The notes: generated from the letters alone by a model not told the origin. A stretch of DNA of 64,000 bases from Lachnospiraceae bacterium (GCA_017453065.1 JAFTKW010000014.1:103372-167371), one strand, 5' to 3'. Counted from the first letter of the stretch, positions 1 to 8,900 are shown. Translations and numbers: made by a program.

Positions 1-138
1 TTCCTTGGCCTCTTTGACCTCGCCCGCCAAATATCCTACCATTTCAAAGCCTGGCAAGCCCGTGGAAACATCCACTTCCGTTTGCACCATATAGGCATAG
101 ATACCCATAAGTGCTCCTGTACATACATTACAATACAT
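1..138 (-). CDS. YifB/ComM-like Mg-chelatase-type AAA ATPase, N-terminal fragment
   Basis: Only the first 46 codons lie in the window; the gene continues past the left edge. The translation begins MYCNVCTGALMG and contains VDVSTGLPGFEMVG and GEVKEAKE, which match the N-terminal ribosomal-S5-like domain of the YifB/ComM family (helicase-like AAA ATPases that help recombination of incoming DNA during transformation). The start at 138 has a GAGAGG ribosome binding site at 145-150. An alternative ATG at 108 would remove the conserved first strand. The MoxR/AAA and Mg-chelatase C-terminal parts cannot be seen. In clostridia this gene often sits near dprA and topA, but those would lie outside the window. 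Confidence 0.8.
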   Translation of the reverse strand, partial: MYCNVCTGALMGIYAYMVQTEVDVSTGLPGFEMVGYLAGEVKEAKE

Positions 139-210
139 ACAAAACCTCTCTTTCTTTTGTGTTATGAAATTTGTATCATGGGATTGCTGAAAAAGAATTC
201 CTTCCAGAGG

Positions 211-258
211 AATAAAAAGAAAAATACGAGGCAGGCGACCTTAAAGATCGATCGCCTG
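211..258 (-). terminator. Rho-independent terminator of the sigK/HD-GYP/PilT-like unit
   Basis: On the minus strand a 7-bp stem CAGGCGA/TCGCCTG (252-258 with 232-238) is followed by a T-rich run at 211-225. It lies just downstream of the PilT-like stop codon and separates that unit from the yifB-like gene. Confidence 0.75.
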
Positions 259-275
259 CGCCTAAGAACAAAAGA

Positions 276-1202
276 TTATAGTTCCAGGTCTAGAATTTCT
301 TGGAACTTACCAGCGCGAATGCGCTTTCTGATTTCATGATTAGACTTCAATATTTCATATCGGACACTTCTCGGTTGGCCATCCACCGGTTTGCTCATCT
401 TTTGGAAAATAACAGCTACTAACACATCTGCCAAACGATTGCGCGCTCTGGACTGCTCTGCAGGAGGATAAAGGCCAACTAAATTTTCCAGGGCATCCAC
501 AGTCCCTGAACCATACATAGCTGTCAGCACCATGCAACCCGCTCCTGCCGCTGACATAACCCCTGTGGCAACTTCTTTGTTGTTCAAATCGCCTATCATA
601 ATCACGTCTGGGTCTTCGCGCATAGCCGCCTTAATTGCACTGGACACGCTGCTGGTATCTGTGCCAATTTCTCTCTGGCTTACCATAGCTATCTGATGAT
701 GATGTACAAATTCGATTGGGTCCTCCAAGGTAATTACATGTACTTCCCTGGTCTGGTTGATGCGGTCTACCAAAACAGCTTGCGTAGTGGTTCTACCACT
801 ACCACCAATACCCACAATAAGCACTAGCCCCTGTTCCAATTGCGCTAGTTCCATGACTTCCTCTGGAATTCCTAAGGAATCCACCTGAGGCAATTTGTCT
901 GGCACAGGACGAAGCGCCAAGGAAACCGTTCCTCTCTGCTTGTAAGCACTGACACGATATCTACCAAACTCTGGCGTGGCAAAGGTAAGGTCAAATTCGC
1001 CCGTTTCGTCGAATTTGTCCCTCTGTTGCTCATTCATAACGGTCAATAGTACTTCCAAAGTATCTGTAGGAAGCAGCCTTGGGTAATTCATTGTTACCAA
1101 TTTGCCATCGATGCGCATCTTAGGTGGAATACCTACCGCTAAGTGAATATCGGATGCCTGTTCATTTTTTGCTCTAAGAAGTATCTCACGAAGTTCAAAC
1201 AT
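276..1202 (-). CDS. PilT/GspE-like secretion ATPase homologue with degenerate catalytic motifs
   Basis: The 308-residue protein aligns by eye along the length of twitching-motility ATPases (PilT, which powers type IV pilus retraction). The N-terminal part has the PilT-type ASDIHL and PPKMRIDG motifs (residues 16-33), and an intact Asp box LEDPIEF lies at 159-165. The catalytic motifs have drifted. The Walker A loop is GIGGSGRT (131-138), with Arg137 where the essential Lys is expected. Walker B is DVIMIGD (199-205), with Asp205 where PilT has Glu. The His box at 226-231 reads LTAMYG, lacking the usual HTN. The C-terminal half is otherwise well conserved (YPPAEQ). It could be a nucleotide-binding regulator or a weakly active ATPase. 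It is the last gene of the sigK unit, 12 bp after the HD-GYP-like gene. No pilin genes are in the window. Confidence 0.75.
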   Translation of the reverse strand: MFELREILLRAKNEQASDIHLAVGIPPKMRIDGKLVTMNYPRLLPTDTLEVLLTVMNEQQRDKFDETGEFDLTFATPEFGRYRVSAYKQRGTVSLALRPVPDKLPQVDSLGIPEEVMELAQLEQGLVLIVGIGGSGRTTTQAVLVDRINQTREVHVITLEDPIEFVHHHQIAMVSQREIGTDTSSVSSAIKAAMREDPDVIMIGDLNNKEVATGVMSAAGAGCMVLTAMYGSGTVDALENLVGLYPPAEQSRARNRLADVLVAVIFQKMSKPVDGQPRSVRYEILKSNHEIRKRIRAGKFQEILDLEL

Positions 1203-1214
1203 AGAACCTCTCCT

Positions 1215-2327
1215 TTAAACAAACTTTGGTGCACTACCTCCAAATCCTGCGGCAGCAAGGGTTTCACTGTCGAAGATATATCTGTTGTCCAAAGTCTTCA
1301 TAATATCTACAATCTCAACATCACCGTATGTCCTTGTGTTGGACAGATCGATGATAGAGTTATCCGAAAAACTAAGTACCGTTGGTCTAAGAACATTGAA
1401 CTCGTTTTCCACAAGCACCAATGCTTTTTCGCCTGTATTCAGTTCCACGCTGATGCCAGGAACCAAAATATTGATGGATTGAAGCAATGCATTGACTACA
1501 GAAAGATCATATTTTTCGGGGTGCTCCAGCAGATGGCGAACCACCTGTACTTCCGAAACAGGATCCTTTCCAAGCTTCATAGCCGTCATAGAGTCAAATA
1601 TCTTGGCTACCGTCAGCACTTTGGCGCCCATCACCACCTTGCCAAGGCTATCCTCTGAGGCGTCTTCCGTCATCAGTCTCTGTGACTGAGCACAGATACG
1701 CCTAATCGCAGCGCCATCTCCATAGGCAGCTTCAATCGCTTCATAACCCATGATTTCCGCCTTTGCCATAAAGATATCTTGCTCGGGAGTTAAGTCATCC
1801 CCGTCCACCATAGTACTAGAAACAGGCCACTTACCCACATCATGCATAATTGCAGCGATAACAATCTGCAACTGCTCCTCCAATTTCAGGTTCAGCTTGT
1901 GACACATCATGGTACACAAAATCGCCACATTGAGAGAATGCTTACACACATAGTCCTCTCTGCTTCGCAGATTTTGGATAAAGTTAATCTTGTGATCCAA
2001 ATGACCATAATTTTTGATAATCATGCCGGCAATCATCTGAGTCTTCGCCTGCTTACGGCTGTTGATCACCAGTTTCAGTTCGTCTTGGATAGAAAAACTG
2101 GCCATGGTCTGAAAACGCTCAAACTCAATATCGTCCTGAGTCATTGGAGGTACTGGCTCCGCCGGCTCAAGTACATACAAACCAATGAGTCCAAAGTTCT
2201 TCACGCTGTTGATACCCATGGGCGTTAATTTGGAATCTCGCTCAAACAAAAGAACACCCTGTTTGTTGTAGATTGGTCTGGCAAGCCTCATCCCCGGTGT
2301 CAGTTGTTCTGTCCTAACAAATTTCAT
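1215..2327 (-). CDS. HD-GYP-like domain protein, probably catalytically degenerate
   Basis: A 370-residue protein with an N-terminal segment typical of HD-GYP proteins (EQLTPGMRLARPIY, then the GxLL strand) followed by an HD domain. HD-GYP proteins normally hydrolyse cyclic di-GMP. The first metal ligands are visible (His130 in CKHSLN; the HD pair at 162-163 in IMHDVGK). The later HHE-type ligands and the GYP signature are not recognisable: the expected region reads AEIMGYE and then AQSQRL. VAKIFDSMTA keeps the fold's late helix. It may be a c-di-GMP sensor or scaffold rather than an active phosphodiesterase. I chose the ATG at 2327 because GGGGAG at 2335-2340 is well spaced; a GTG at 2342 is less likely. 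The start lies 1 nt after the sigK stop, so translation is probably coupled. Confidence 0.75.
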   Translation of the reverse strand: MKFVRTEQLTPGMRLARPIYNKQGVLLFERDSKLTPMGINSVKNFGLIGLYVLEPAEPVPPMTQDDIEFERFQTMASFSIQDELKLVINSRKQAKTQMIAGMIIKNYGHLDHKINFIQNLRSREDYVCKHSLNVAILCTMMCHKLNLKLEEQLQIVIAAIMHDVGKWPVSSTMVDGDDLTPEQDIFMAKAEIMGYEAIEAAYGDGAAIRRICAQSQRLMTEDASEDSLGKVVMGAKVLTVAKIFDSMTAMKLGKDPVSEVQVVRHLLEHPEKYDLSVVNALLQSINILVPGISVELNTGEKALVLVENEFNVLRPTVLSFSDNSIIDLSNTRTYGDVEIVDIMKTLDNRYIFDSETLAAAGFGGSAPKFV

Positions 2328-2328
2328 C

Positions 2329-2979
2329 TTATGTCTCCCCACTCATTGCTTTTTTCAATTTACCAAGTGTCTTTTTTTCAATGCGCGATACATAGCTGCG
2401 AGAGATACCCAGCGCATCCCCGACTTCCTGCTGCGTATATTCCCTTCCCGCAAGTCCATATCGCATCACCAGAATCTGTTTTTCCCGTTCTGAAAGAAGT
2501 CTTTCGATAAGTTCAAACATCTTCTTTAGATTGGCATTCAAATCCATCTGCTCCACCACATCAGGCCACGGCTGTTCCAACACATCTAAGAGGTTAATCT
2601 CATTTCCCTCTTTATCTGTTCCGATGGGCTCATACAGTGAAACTTCTCTGGAAGATTTCTTCTTGGCGCGAAGCATCATCAACAGTTCATTGTCAATGCA
2701 TCTGCATGCATAGGTAGCCAAATGTCCCTTCCCTGCATCAAAGGTATCAATTGCTTTGATGAGTCCTATGGTACCTATGGAAATCAAATCTTCCATGTCT
2801 TCCCCGGTATTTTGATATTTTTTGATTATATGTGCTACCAGTCGCATATTGCGCTGGATTAAGATTTCCTTTGCCTCTGCAGCCTCCTTTGGCTGGGCTT
2901 TTAGCCGACTTATATAGTAAGCTTCTTCTTTGGAGGACAATGGTTTTGGAAAAGTCTTCAAAAGCGAATCCTCTGGCAT
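2329..2979 (-). CDS. sigK: RNA polymerase sporulation sigma factor, SigK-like
   Basis: A 216-residue sigma-70 family protein. Region 2 is clear (DLISIGTIGLIKAIDTFD, residues 64-81; ATYACRCIDNELLM), and the region 4 helix-turn-helix is at 181-204 (TQQEVGDALGISRSYVSRIE). The linker EVSLYEPIGTDKEGNEI is typical of SigK/SigE, and EDMEDLISIGT is the SigK form. SigK directs late mother-cell transcription during sporulation. There is no hydrophobic pro-sequence before FPKPLSSKEE, so the protein may be made active without SpoIVFB-type cleavage, as in some clostridia. It heads a unit with the HD-GYP-like and PilT-like genes. Sister family member SigE is less likely because SigE carries a longer N-terminus. 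Confidence 0.85.
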   Translation of the reverse strand: MPEDSLLKTFPKPLSSKEEAYYISRLKAQPKEAAEAKEILIQRNMRLVAHIIKKYQNTGEDMEDLISIGTIGLIKAIDTFDAGKGHLATYACRCIDNELLMMLRAKKKSSREVSLYEPIGTDKEGNEINLLDVLEQPWPDVVEQMDLNANLKKMFELIERLLSEREKQILVMRYGLAGREYTQQEVGDALGISRSYVSRIEKKTLGKLKKAMSGET

Positions 2980-3042
2980 TGGATTTCTATTATTTTATGC
3001 GTCAGAGTTTTCCTTAGTGCCTTTCCACCCAGATATACTTAT

Positions 3043-3071
3043 AGTATACCTTGAAATGCCTTTGCAGACAA
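3043..3071 (-). promoter_or_regulatory. Candidate sigma-A-type promoter of the sigK unit
   Basis: On the minus strand TTGTCT (3066-3071) and TATACT (3043-3048) are separated by 17 bp, about 65 bp upstream of the sigK start. Sporulation promoters are also AT-rich, so this is a pattern match only. Confidence 0.45.
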
Positions 3072-3083
3072 GAAAAAAGCATT

Positions 3084-4223
3084 TTACGACAGTAAAAAAT
3101 CAGCCATTACATAGTTGCTCACATCTAATCCCTTTTCTGTTAGCCGAATCTGCTCATCCACTGTCAGCAATCCATCTTTTTGGTGTTTGGAAAGCACTTT
3201 GCCATATACCTCTCTAACAGAAACTCCAAAGGTCTCTTCAAACTTCTTTACGCTCACTCCCTCCACCAGACGGAGTCCCAGAAACATAAACTCTTCCATC
3301 TGCTCCGATACAGAGAGCGTCTGCTTCGCAGACAAAGGCATTTTGTTTGATATGCGCTCCTGATAAGCCTGCATCTCAGACTCGTTTGACCACCTGTTGT
3401 TGTCAATCAAAGATGCTGCTCCAAGCCCCAATCCCAAATAGTCTCCTCTAGTCCAGTATACGCAGTTGTGTTTGCATTCATAGCCCGGCAGAGCATAATT
3501 GGAAATCTCATACCTGTCATATCCCTTTTTGCGCAGCACTTCCAAGGTTAAAGCGTACATTCTGCGCTCTTCCTCTTCCTCTGGAAGCGTAACCTTTCCC
3601 TGCTCTACCCATTCGCACAGCGGGGTTCCCTCCTCCACAATCAGACTGTACGCCGAAATATGTGTTGGTCTAGGTGTTAAATTTAATACCTTTTCAAGGG
3701 ACATCAAATAACTCTCCCAGGTTTGTCCTGGCAAAGCTGACATCAAATCAATGTTTATGTTTTCAAAACCCGCCTCCTGGGCGGCACTGTAGGTGGAAAG
3801 AAATTGATCATACTTGTGGATACGTCCAATCGCTAAAAGTTGTTCGTCCACAGCCGATTGAAGCCCTATGCTAAGCCTGTTGATGCCGGCCTTGCGGTAG
3901 GAAATCAGATTGGAAAGGGTTGCCGTTCCTGGGTTCACTTCCATAGATATCTCGGCATCCTTTGCTATAGAAAAATGTGCACAAAGACTTTCCATGATTC
4001 GAGACATGGTCTGACCGTCCAAAAGACTTGGGGTTCCTCCTCCAAAGAAAATAGTTTGCACTTCATACTCTTTGTAGGAGGGTGCTTCTAAGTCTATCTC
4101 AGCCAAGAGTATCTCCACATAGTCCTTCACTTGCGCCTCATCTGCCTGAAAAGACAAAAAATCGCAATAATGACATTTACGAACGCAAAACGGAATGTGG
4201 AGATACAGGCTTAATGGTTTCAT
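3084..4223 (-). CDS. hemW: Radical SAM heme chaperone HemW
   Basis: A 379-residue protein of the HemN/HemW radical SAM family. The iron-sulfur motif CVRKCHYC (Cys13, Cys17, Cys20) has the CX3CX2C spacing, followed by the SAM-binding GGGTPS motif and by EVNPGT and NRLSIGLQS segments. It lacks the N-terminal extension and fourth cysteine arrangement of true coproporphyrinogen dehydrogenase HemN, so HemW (heme delivery) is the better name. It follows lepA by 29 bp in the conserved Firmicute order gpr-spoIIP-lepA-hemW. In Bacillus the next gene is hrcA; here the sigK unit follows instead. Confidence 0.92.
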   Translation of the reverse strand: MKPLSLYLHIPFCVRKCHYCDFLSFQADEAQVKDYVEILLAEIDLEAPSYKEYEVQTIFFGGGTPSLLDGQTMSRIMESLCAHFSIAKDAEISMEVNPGTATLSNLISYRKAGINRLSIGLQSAVDEQLLAIGRIHKYDQFLSTYSAAQEAGFENINIDLMSALPGQTWESYLMSLEKVLNLTPRPTHISAYSLIVEEGTPLCEWVEQGKVTLPEEEEERRMYALTLEVLRKKGYDRYEISNYALPGYECKHNCVYWTRGDYLGLGLGAASLIDNNRWSNESEMQAYQERISNKMPLSAKQTLSVSEQMEEFMFLGLRLVEGVSVKKFEETFGVSVREVYGKVLSKHQKDGLLTVDEQIRLTEKGLDVSNYVMADFLLS

Positions 4224-4252
4224 GGGAATATCCTTTGTTGCAATGCATTGGT

Positions 4253-6067
4253 TTATTTGTTGTCTAACTTCAGAACACTCATGAATGCTTTCTGAGGGAT
4301 TTCTACGTTGCCAATCTGACGCATACGCTTCTTACCCTCTTTCTGTTTTTCAAGCAGTTTTTTCTTACGTGTGATATCGCCACCGTAACACTTGGCAAGT
4401 ACATCCTTGCGCATTGCCTTAACGGTTTCTCTGGCAATAATCTTGCCACCAACTGCTGCCTGAATTGGAATTTCAAACAAGTGTCTTGGAATCTCTTCCT
4501 TTAACTTTTCGCACATCTTACGGCCTCTCTCATAGGCACTGTCTGCATGTACGATAAAGGAAAGAGCATCCACTTCTTCTCTGTTAATCAGAATATCTAA
4601 TTTCACAAGGCTGGACTGCTCGTAGCCCTTCAGTTCATAGTCAAAGGATGCATATCCCTTGGATCTGGATTTCAGTGCATCAAAGAAGTCGTAGATAATT
4701 TCGTTCAGTGGAAGTTCGTATTTGAGCAAGGCTCTGGTCTCTTCCATATATTCCATGCCCAGATAGCGACCTCTTCGCTCCTGACAAAGTTCCATAATGG
4801 AACCGATAAACTCCGTGGTAACCATAATTTCTGCACTTACCACTGGCTCTTCCATAAAATCAATCTCCGCAGGGTCTGGCAGGTTGGATGGGTTGGTCAG
4901 TTCAATGACTTCTCCATTGAGCTTGTGCACCTTATAGATAACACCTGGCGCTGTTGTAACCAAATCCAGGTTGTATTCTCTCTCCAAACGTTCCTGTATG
5001 ATTTCCAAGTGAAGCAATCCTAAGAAACCGCATCGAAATCCAAAGCCAAGAGCAATGGATGTCTCTGGCTCATAGTGAAGAGCCGCATCATTTAACTGCA
5101 GTTTTTCCAGTGCATCTCTAAGGTCTGGATACTTTGCTCCATCCGCAGGATACATACCACAATACACCATGGAGTTTACTTTTTTGTAACCAGGAAGTGG
5201 CTCACTGCATGGTCTTTCTTCATCAGTGACGGTATCTCCCACTGCGGTATCTTTTACATTTTTAATGGAAGCAGTGAAATAGCCTACCATACCAGCAGAC
5301 AACTCTTCACATGGAATGAACTGTCCTGCACCGAAGTAGCCAACTTCCACTACATCTGCCTTGGCACCAGTGGCCATCATGCGTACCTTAGTGCCCTTTT
5401 TGATGGTGCCTTCCATAATACGACAAAACACAATAACACCCTTGTAAGAATCATACAGGGAGTCAAAAATCAGCGCCTGCAAAGGGCCCTCTGGATCTCC
5501 CTTTGGTGCTGGAATCTTGTGTACCACCTGCTCAAGTACGTCCTCAATTCCTATGCCATTCTTGGCAGAAATCAAAGGAGCATCGTGTGCTTCTAAACCA
5601 ATCACATCTTCAATTTCCTCAATGACACGGTCTGGTTCTGCACTTGGCAGGTCAATCTTGTTAATTACTGGGAATACATCCAAATCGTGGTCCAGCGCCA
5701 AATATACATTGGCCAAGGTCTGCGCTTCAATACCCTGTGCAGCATCCACCACCAAGATAGCCCCATCACAGGCTGCCAGTGCACGGCTGACTTCATAGTT
5801 AAAGTCCACATGTCCTGGAGTGTCGATCAGGTTGAAGATATATTCCTCTCCATCTTTTGCTTTATATACAATACGCACTGTCTGCGCTTTGATGGTAATA
5901 CCTCTCTCACGCTCCAAGTCCATATTGTCCAAAATCTGATCCTGCATTTCTCTGCTGGTCAGAAGTCCTGTTTTTTCAATGATACGATCCGCAAGGGTTG
6001 ATTTGCCATGGTCGATATGTGCCACGATACAAAAATTACGAATCTTACTCTGGTCTATTTTGGCCAT
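4253..6067 (-). CDS. lepA: Elongation factor 4 (LepA), ribosomal back-translocase GTPase
   Basis: A full-length 604-residue LepA. The P-loop is AHIDHGKST (16-24), followed by [14 protein letters not shown] and NKIDLP, the GTPase motifs G2-G4. The C-terminal LepA-specific domain is intact and ends with the basic segment [16 protein letters not shown]. LepA binds stalled or mis-translocated ribosomes in the cytoplasm and acts in translation quality control or initiation. The gene lies between spoIIP and hemW in the same direction. Confidence 0.97.
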   Translation of the reverse strand: MAKIDQSKIRNFCIVAHIDHGKSTLADRIIEKTGLLTSREMQDQILDNMDLERERGITIKAQTVRIVYKAKDGEEYIFNLIDTPGHVDFNYEVSRALAACDGAILVVDAAQGIEAQTLANVYLALDHDLDVFPVINKIDLPSAEPDRVIEEIEDVIGLEAHDAPLISAKNGIGIEDVLEQVVHKIPAPKGDPEGPLQALIFDSLYDSYKGVIVFCRIMEGTIKKGTKVRMMATGAKADVVEVGYFGAGQFIPCEELSAGMVGYFTASIKNVKDTAVGDTVTDEERPCSEPLPGYKKVNSMVYCGMYPADGAKYPDLRDALEKLQLNDAALHYEPETSIALGFGFRCGFLGLLHLEIIQERLEREYNLDLVTTAPGVIYKVHKLNGEVIELTNPSNLPDPAEIDFMEEPVVSAEIMVTTEFIGSIMELCQERRGRYLGMEYMEETRALLKYELPLNEIIYDFFDALKSRSKGYASFDYELKGYEQSSLVKLDILINREEVDALSFIVHADSAYERGRKMCEKLKEEIPRHLFEIPIQAAVGGKIIARETVKAMRKDVLAKCYGGDITRKKKLLEKQKEGKKRMRQIGNVEIPQKAFMSVLKLDNK

Positions 6068-6121
6068 CTGTTTTCCTCACTTTGTCTGATCTGTTTGCAA
6101 TACATTATTTTAACAGAATTT

Positions 6122-7291
6122 CTACTCTCCTGACAAGACCATATGTAAAATATGAGCCAAGGGCTCGCAGGTATTCATCGCCTGCTCCACTGTATTATTG
6201 GAGTCCCCCAGTTCAATCAGCAAGGTTTTGGGTTTAAGATGCATGTTGTAACGGTACCCCTTTAGGTATATCTTGCGAGTTAGTCCAGGATAATATTGTC
6301 CCGCCTTGACCTGCACCTGAAAAGAAAAGGAAAGGTTATCTGCCAAATTCGGATTCTCCAGATATTTGATACTTCCAGTTTTACGATTGTAGCTCATTCC
6401 ATTAAAGAGCATAAAGGTAGCACATTCCTTGCCATCCATTTCTATCATTCTGCTAACCCCTTTTACTCCCGCATCTCTGTGCAAATCAATGACTACTTGA
6501 ATACTAGGGTTTTCTTCAAGAAGTTTCTCTATTTTTGGTAATGCCACTGCATAAGCGTCATCTCGAAATGTGTCATACTCCTCCGTGTGATGCAGTACGC
6601 TGTATCCATATGCTGTCAGCAATTCTGTCAACCTTTCTCCTACCCCCACAATTGTATCTTCTCTCACTCCAGATCTGGAATCCGCAAACGCTTCCTTGGA
6701 ATGACTGTGATATACCAATATCTGATAAGGGCCCTGGCTCTTGTCTATTGTCATATCCTTACTCAACAATACATCCAAATTCAGCTGCTGGGCATTACTA
6801 CTTGTATTGGCATCAATAGCATAAAACGTGGCTATCAGATTTTTATATTCCTTCAACGCCTCCCAGTCGTAGTCCGTCTGCTTTTCATGAGGCACAAATC
6901 CGCCACTTGTATCTCCCTGAGCCTGCTCTTCTTCCACCCCTTCTATATACGAATGAGGAAGTTGCTGTGGTTGCTGTGATCCTTGAACTTCTTGTTGTTC
7001 CGTTTTAGAATCAGACGCTTCTTGCTCTCTAGCAGCCTGATTCTCTGCCCACATCTCATCCTCTATTCCCCCCTGAATCTGGTTTTCCGCTTCAAAGGCT
7101 TCCAACAACTCTGCTTCTACACTTATGGTCTCTTCGCCGTCCGCCAAAGACTGATTTTCTAGCATAAAGGCTTGTACCAACTCCGTATCATATGTCGCCA
7201 AACTGTCCGATGCACTTCTTGATTTCCCTATATATACAGCAAGTCCTAAGACAAACAAATACAGATATCGTTTCCAAATACGTTTCTTCAC
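6122..7291 (-). CDS. spoIIP: Stage II sporulation protein P (peptidoglycan amidase/endopeptidase of the engulfment complex)
   Basis: A 389-residue protein with an N-terminal membrane anchor (RYLYLFVLGLAVYIG after a basic start), a low-complexity Glu/Gln-rich stretch to about residue 130, and a C-terminal SpoIIP catalytic domain. The zinc-ligand-like motifs YHSHSKEAF and DLHRDAGVKG are present, as is the late LIELGD strand with its Glu. SpoIIP cuts septal peptidoglycan together with SpoIID and SpoIIM during engulfment. It lies 40 bp after gpr, the same neighbour as in Bacillus and Clostridium. Confidence 0.93.
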   Translation of the reverse strand: MKKRIWKRYLYLFVLGLAVYIGKSRSASDSLATYDTELVQAFMLENQSLADGEETISVEAELLEAFEAENQIQGGIEDEMWAENQAAREQEASDSKTEQQEVQGSQQPQQLPHSYIEGVEEEQAQGDTSGGFVPHEKQTDYDWEALKEYKNLIATFYAIDANTSSNAQQLNLDVLLSKDMTIDKSQGPYQILVYHSHSKEAFADSRSGVREDTIVGVGERLTELLTAYGYSVLHHTEEYDTFRDDAYAVALPKIEKLLEENPSIQVVIDLHRDAGVKGVSRMIEMDGKECATFMLFNGMSYNRKTGSIKYLENPNLADNLSFSFQVQVKAGQYYPGLTRKIYLKGYRYNMHLKPKTLLIELGDSNNTVEQAMNTCEPLAHILHMVLSGE

Positions 7292-7331
7292 ATTTACACC
7301 TCTACCTATTTATATGAATAGGAAAAGTGCT

Positions 7332-8216
7332 TTATTCCACCTCTGAAAGTTCCCCGGGATCCAGCGCCAGATTTAGTCCTTCCGAAATAGTAAAACTTAA
7401 TCTTTTAATCACGCCATCAATATCTTTGCTGGTCACATACATATTGCTCAGTTCTCCGAAACAAAACTCTTCTCCAAGAGATTTTGGATTTTGTCCCAGC
7501 GCATCCACCACTATAGTCGCCGCATCCACCACGGTTGGCACTCCAATGGCTATGACCGGAATCCCCATACTTTCCTTGGTAAGTGGACTTCTATGATTTC
7601 CCACTCCCGACCCCGGCTGAATTCCTGTATTGGTAATTTGAATCGTACGATTGAGCCTTTTGGTGCTTCGCGCCGCCAAGGCATCAATTACCACCAAGAG
7701 ATTGGGCTTCGTCTCTTCCACCACGCCCTTGATAATCTCCGCCGCATCCATGCCCGTTCTGGCTGTCACTCCAGGCTCCACGCAACTAACACTGTTGACT
7801 GCACCGTTTTGAAAAGCAGCCTTTCCGTAAGTCTTGACCACGTGTCTGGTTACAAACAAATTGTCTACCACATGAGGGCCTAAAGCATCCGCCGTTACAT
7901 CACGATTTCCAAGCCCCACCACCAAAACAGACAATTCTTCCTCTGGCATCATAGTTCGTAATTGAATGGCCAAAGCCCTTGAAATTTCTCTGTGATAATC
8001 TTCATCTGGCTCTACCATATTTGGTGCTTCTATGGTAATATAGTGTCCCATGGGTTTTTCCAACACCTTGGCTGCATTTTTGGTGTCAATGATAACTTTC
8101 GTGACTCGTATATTGGTCTCTGGATTGAAATCTTCTTCCACATTCACCCCATACAAGCCTGCTTCATTTTCGCTGACACTCTCTTTTGCCTCCAAGGCCA
8201 AATCTGTTCTAACCAT
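7332..8216 (-). CDS. gpr: Germination protease GPR
   Basis: A 294-residue GPR-family aspartic-type protease that degrades small acid-soluble spore proteins at germination. RTDLALEA at the N-terminus, VVGLGNRDVTADALGP and LVVIDALAARS are family signatures; the last two carry the conserved Asp residues. The only ATG in frame lies two residues before RTDLA, and an in-frame stop precedes it, so the propeptide that is removed in Bacillus is almost absent. GPR of some clostridia is similarly short. The gene is divergent from rpsT, as in Bacillus. Confidence 0.95.
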   Translation of the reverse strand: MVRTDLALEAKESVSENEAGLYGVNVEEDFNPETNIRVTKVIIDTKNAAKVLEKPMGHYITIEAPNMVEPDEDYHREISRALAIQLRTMMPEEELSVLVVGLGNRDVTADALGPHVVDNLFVTRHVVKTYGKAAFQNGAVNSVSCVEPGVTARTGMDAAEIIKGVVEETKPNLLVVIDALAARSTKRLNRTIQITNTGIQPGSGVGNHRSPLTKESMGIPVIAIGVPTVVDAATIVVDALGQNPKSLGEEFCFGELSNMYVTSKDIDGVIKRLSFTISEGLNLALDPGELSEVE

Positions 8217-8274
8217 CGGAAAATACGCCCTTTCATTGTGCTATATCTTTTTTAGAAAAACGAGAAAAAATCTA

Positions 8275-8303
8275 TTGACATTGTTTCCCTCTTCCACTAA
8301 AAT
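8275..8303 (+). promoter_or_regulatory. Sigma-A promoter of rpsT
   Basis: A consensus TTGACA at 8275-8280 and TAAAAT at 8298-8303 with a 17-bp spacer. A second possible -10, TATAAT at 8341-8346 with TTTACA 19 bp upstream, may give a shorter transcript. The 90-nt leader shows no motif I can name. Confidence 0.75.
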
Positions 8304-8393
8304 AATACACGTATGTTTACATTAGTCGTCCGTGTCTGGCTATAATGTAACATTTTCTTTTCAAAAAACAGACTATTTATAGGAGGTGTGATT

Positions 8394-8657
8394 ATGGCTA
8401 ACATTAAATCCGCAAAGAAGAGAATTCTTGTAACTGCAACAAAGACAGAAAGAAATAAATCCATCAAATCTGGCGTTAAGACTGCAATTAAGAAAGTATA
8501 CGTTGCAATCGAAGCTGGTGACAAGGCTGCAGCACAGGCTGCATTGCAGGCTGCTACAAAGGAAATCGATATCGCTGCTAAGAAGGGCGTTTACCACAAA
8601 AACAACGCTTCTAGAAAAGTATCCCGTATCGCTTCTGCTGTAAACCAGATGGCTTAA
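8394..8657 (+). CDS. rpsT: 30S ribosomal protein S20
   Basis: An 87-residue S20 protein beginning MANIKSAKKRI, with the usual Lys/Ala-rich helical hairpin (NKSIKSGVKTAIKK) and the late KGVYHKNNASRKVSRIA segment. It binds 16S rRNA early in 30S assembly. The ATG at 8394 is used because AGGAGGTG at 8381-8388 is a near-perfect ribosome binding site; a GTG six bases upstream is inside that site. Single-gene unit with its own promoter and terminator, divergent from gpr. Confidence 0.98.
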   Translation: MANIKSAKKRILVTATKTERNKSIKSGVKTAIKKVYVAIEAGDKAAAQAALQAATKEIDIAAKKGVYHKNNASRKVSRIASAVNQMA

Positions 8658-8702
8658 TAGCAATTTAAATTAGAATGAAGGCGCTTCTGCTGGCGCTACA
8701 AA

Positions 8703-8740
8703 AAGCACCCATACCGTCATGTGGGTGCTTTTGTTTTGTC
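8703..8740 (+). terminator. Rho-independent terminator of rpsT
   Basis: An 8-bp stem AAGCACCC/GGGTGCTT (8703-8710 with 8723-8730) is followed by a T-rich run, 45 bp after the rpsT stop. Confidence 0.85.
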
Positions 8741-8761
8741 CAAAAAAAAATACAAATTATT

Positions 8762-8900
8762 AGCACCGAACATAAACTTTTACGGCACGCTCTCGCTACG
8801 AATTGAACGTAGCGGTACTAAGTTCGCCATCGAACTTCGTTCGCTTGCTCACTAAGGACCGACGTCCAATAAGTACCTATAAAAGTTTATGTTCGGTGCT
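8762..8900. repeat. 139-bp multi-hairpin palindromic intergenic element
   Basis: Two perfectly complementary 21-base arms close the element: 8762-8782 and 8880-8900. Inside are three smaller hairpins: CGCTACG/CGTAGCG (8794-8800 with 8808-8814), AAGTTCG/CGAACTT (8820-8826 with 8831-8837, a 4-base loop) and GGAC/GTCC near 8856-8867. The overall form is a closed stem with several internal arms, like a MITE, a REP-type element or a structured RNA. It lies between the rpsT terminator and the end of the convergent TPM-domain gene and contains no plausible reading frame. The right arm is followed by a T-rich stretch, so it could also end transcription. Confidence 0.8.

Noticed and set aside
8304-8393. 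Autoregulatory leader or riboswitch before rpsT
   Set aside because: No conserved leader structure could be identified; only a second possible -10 box was seen.
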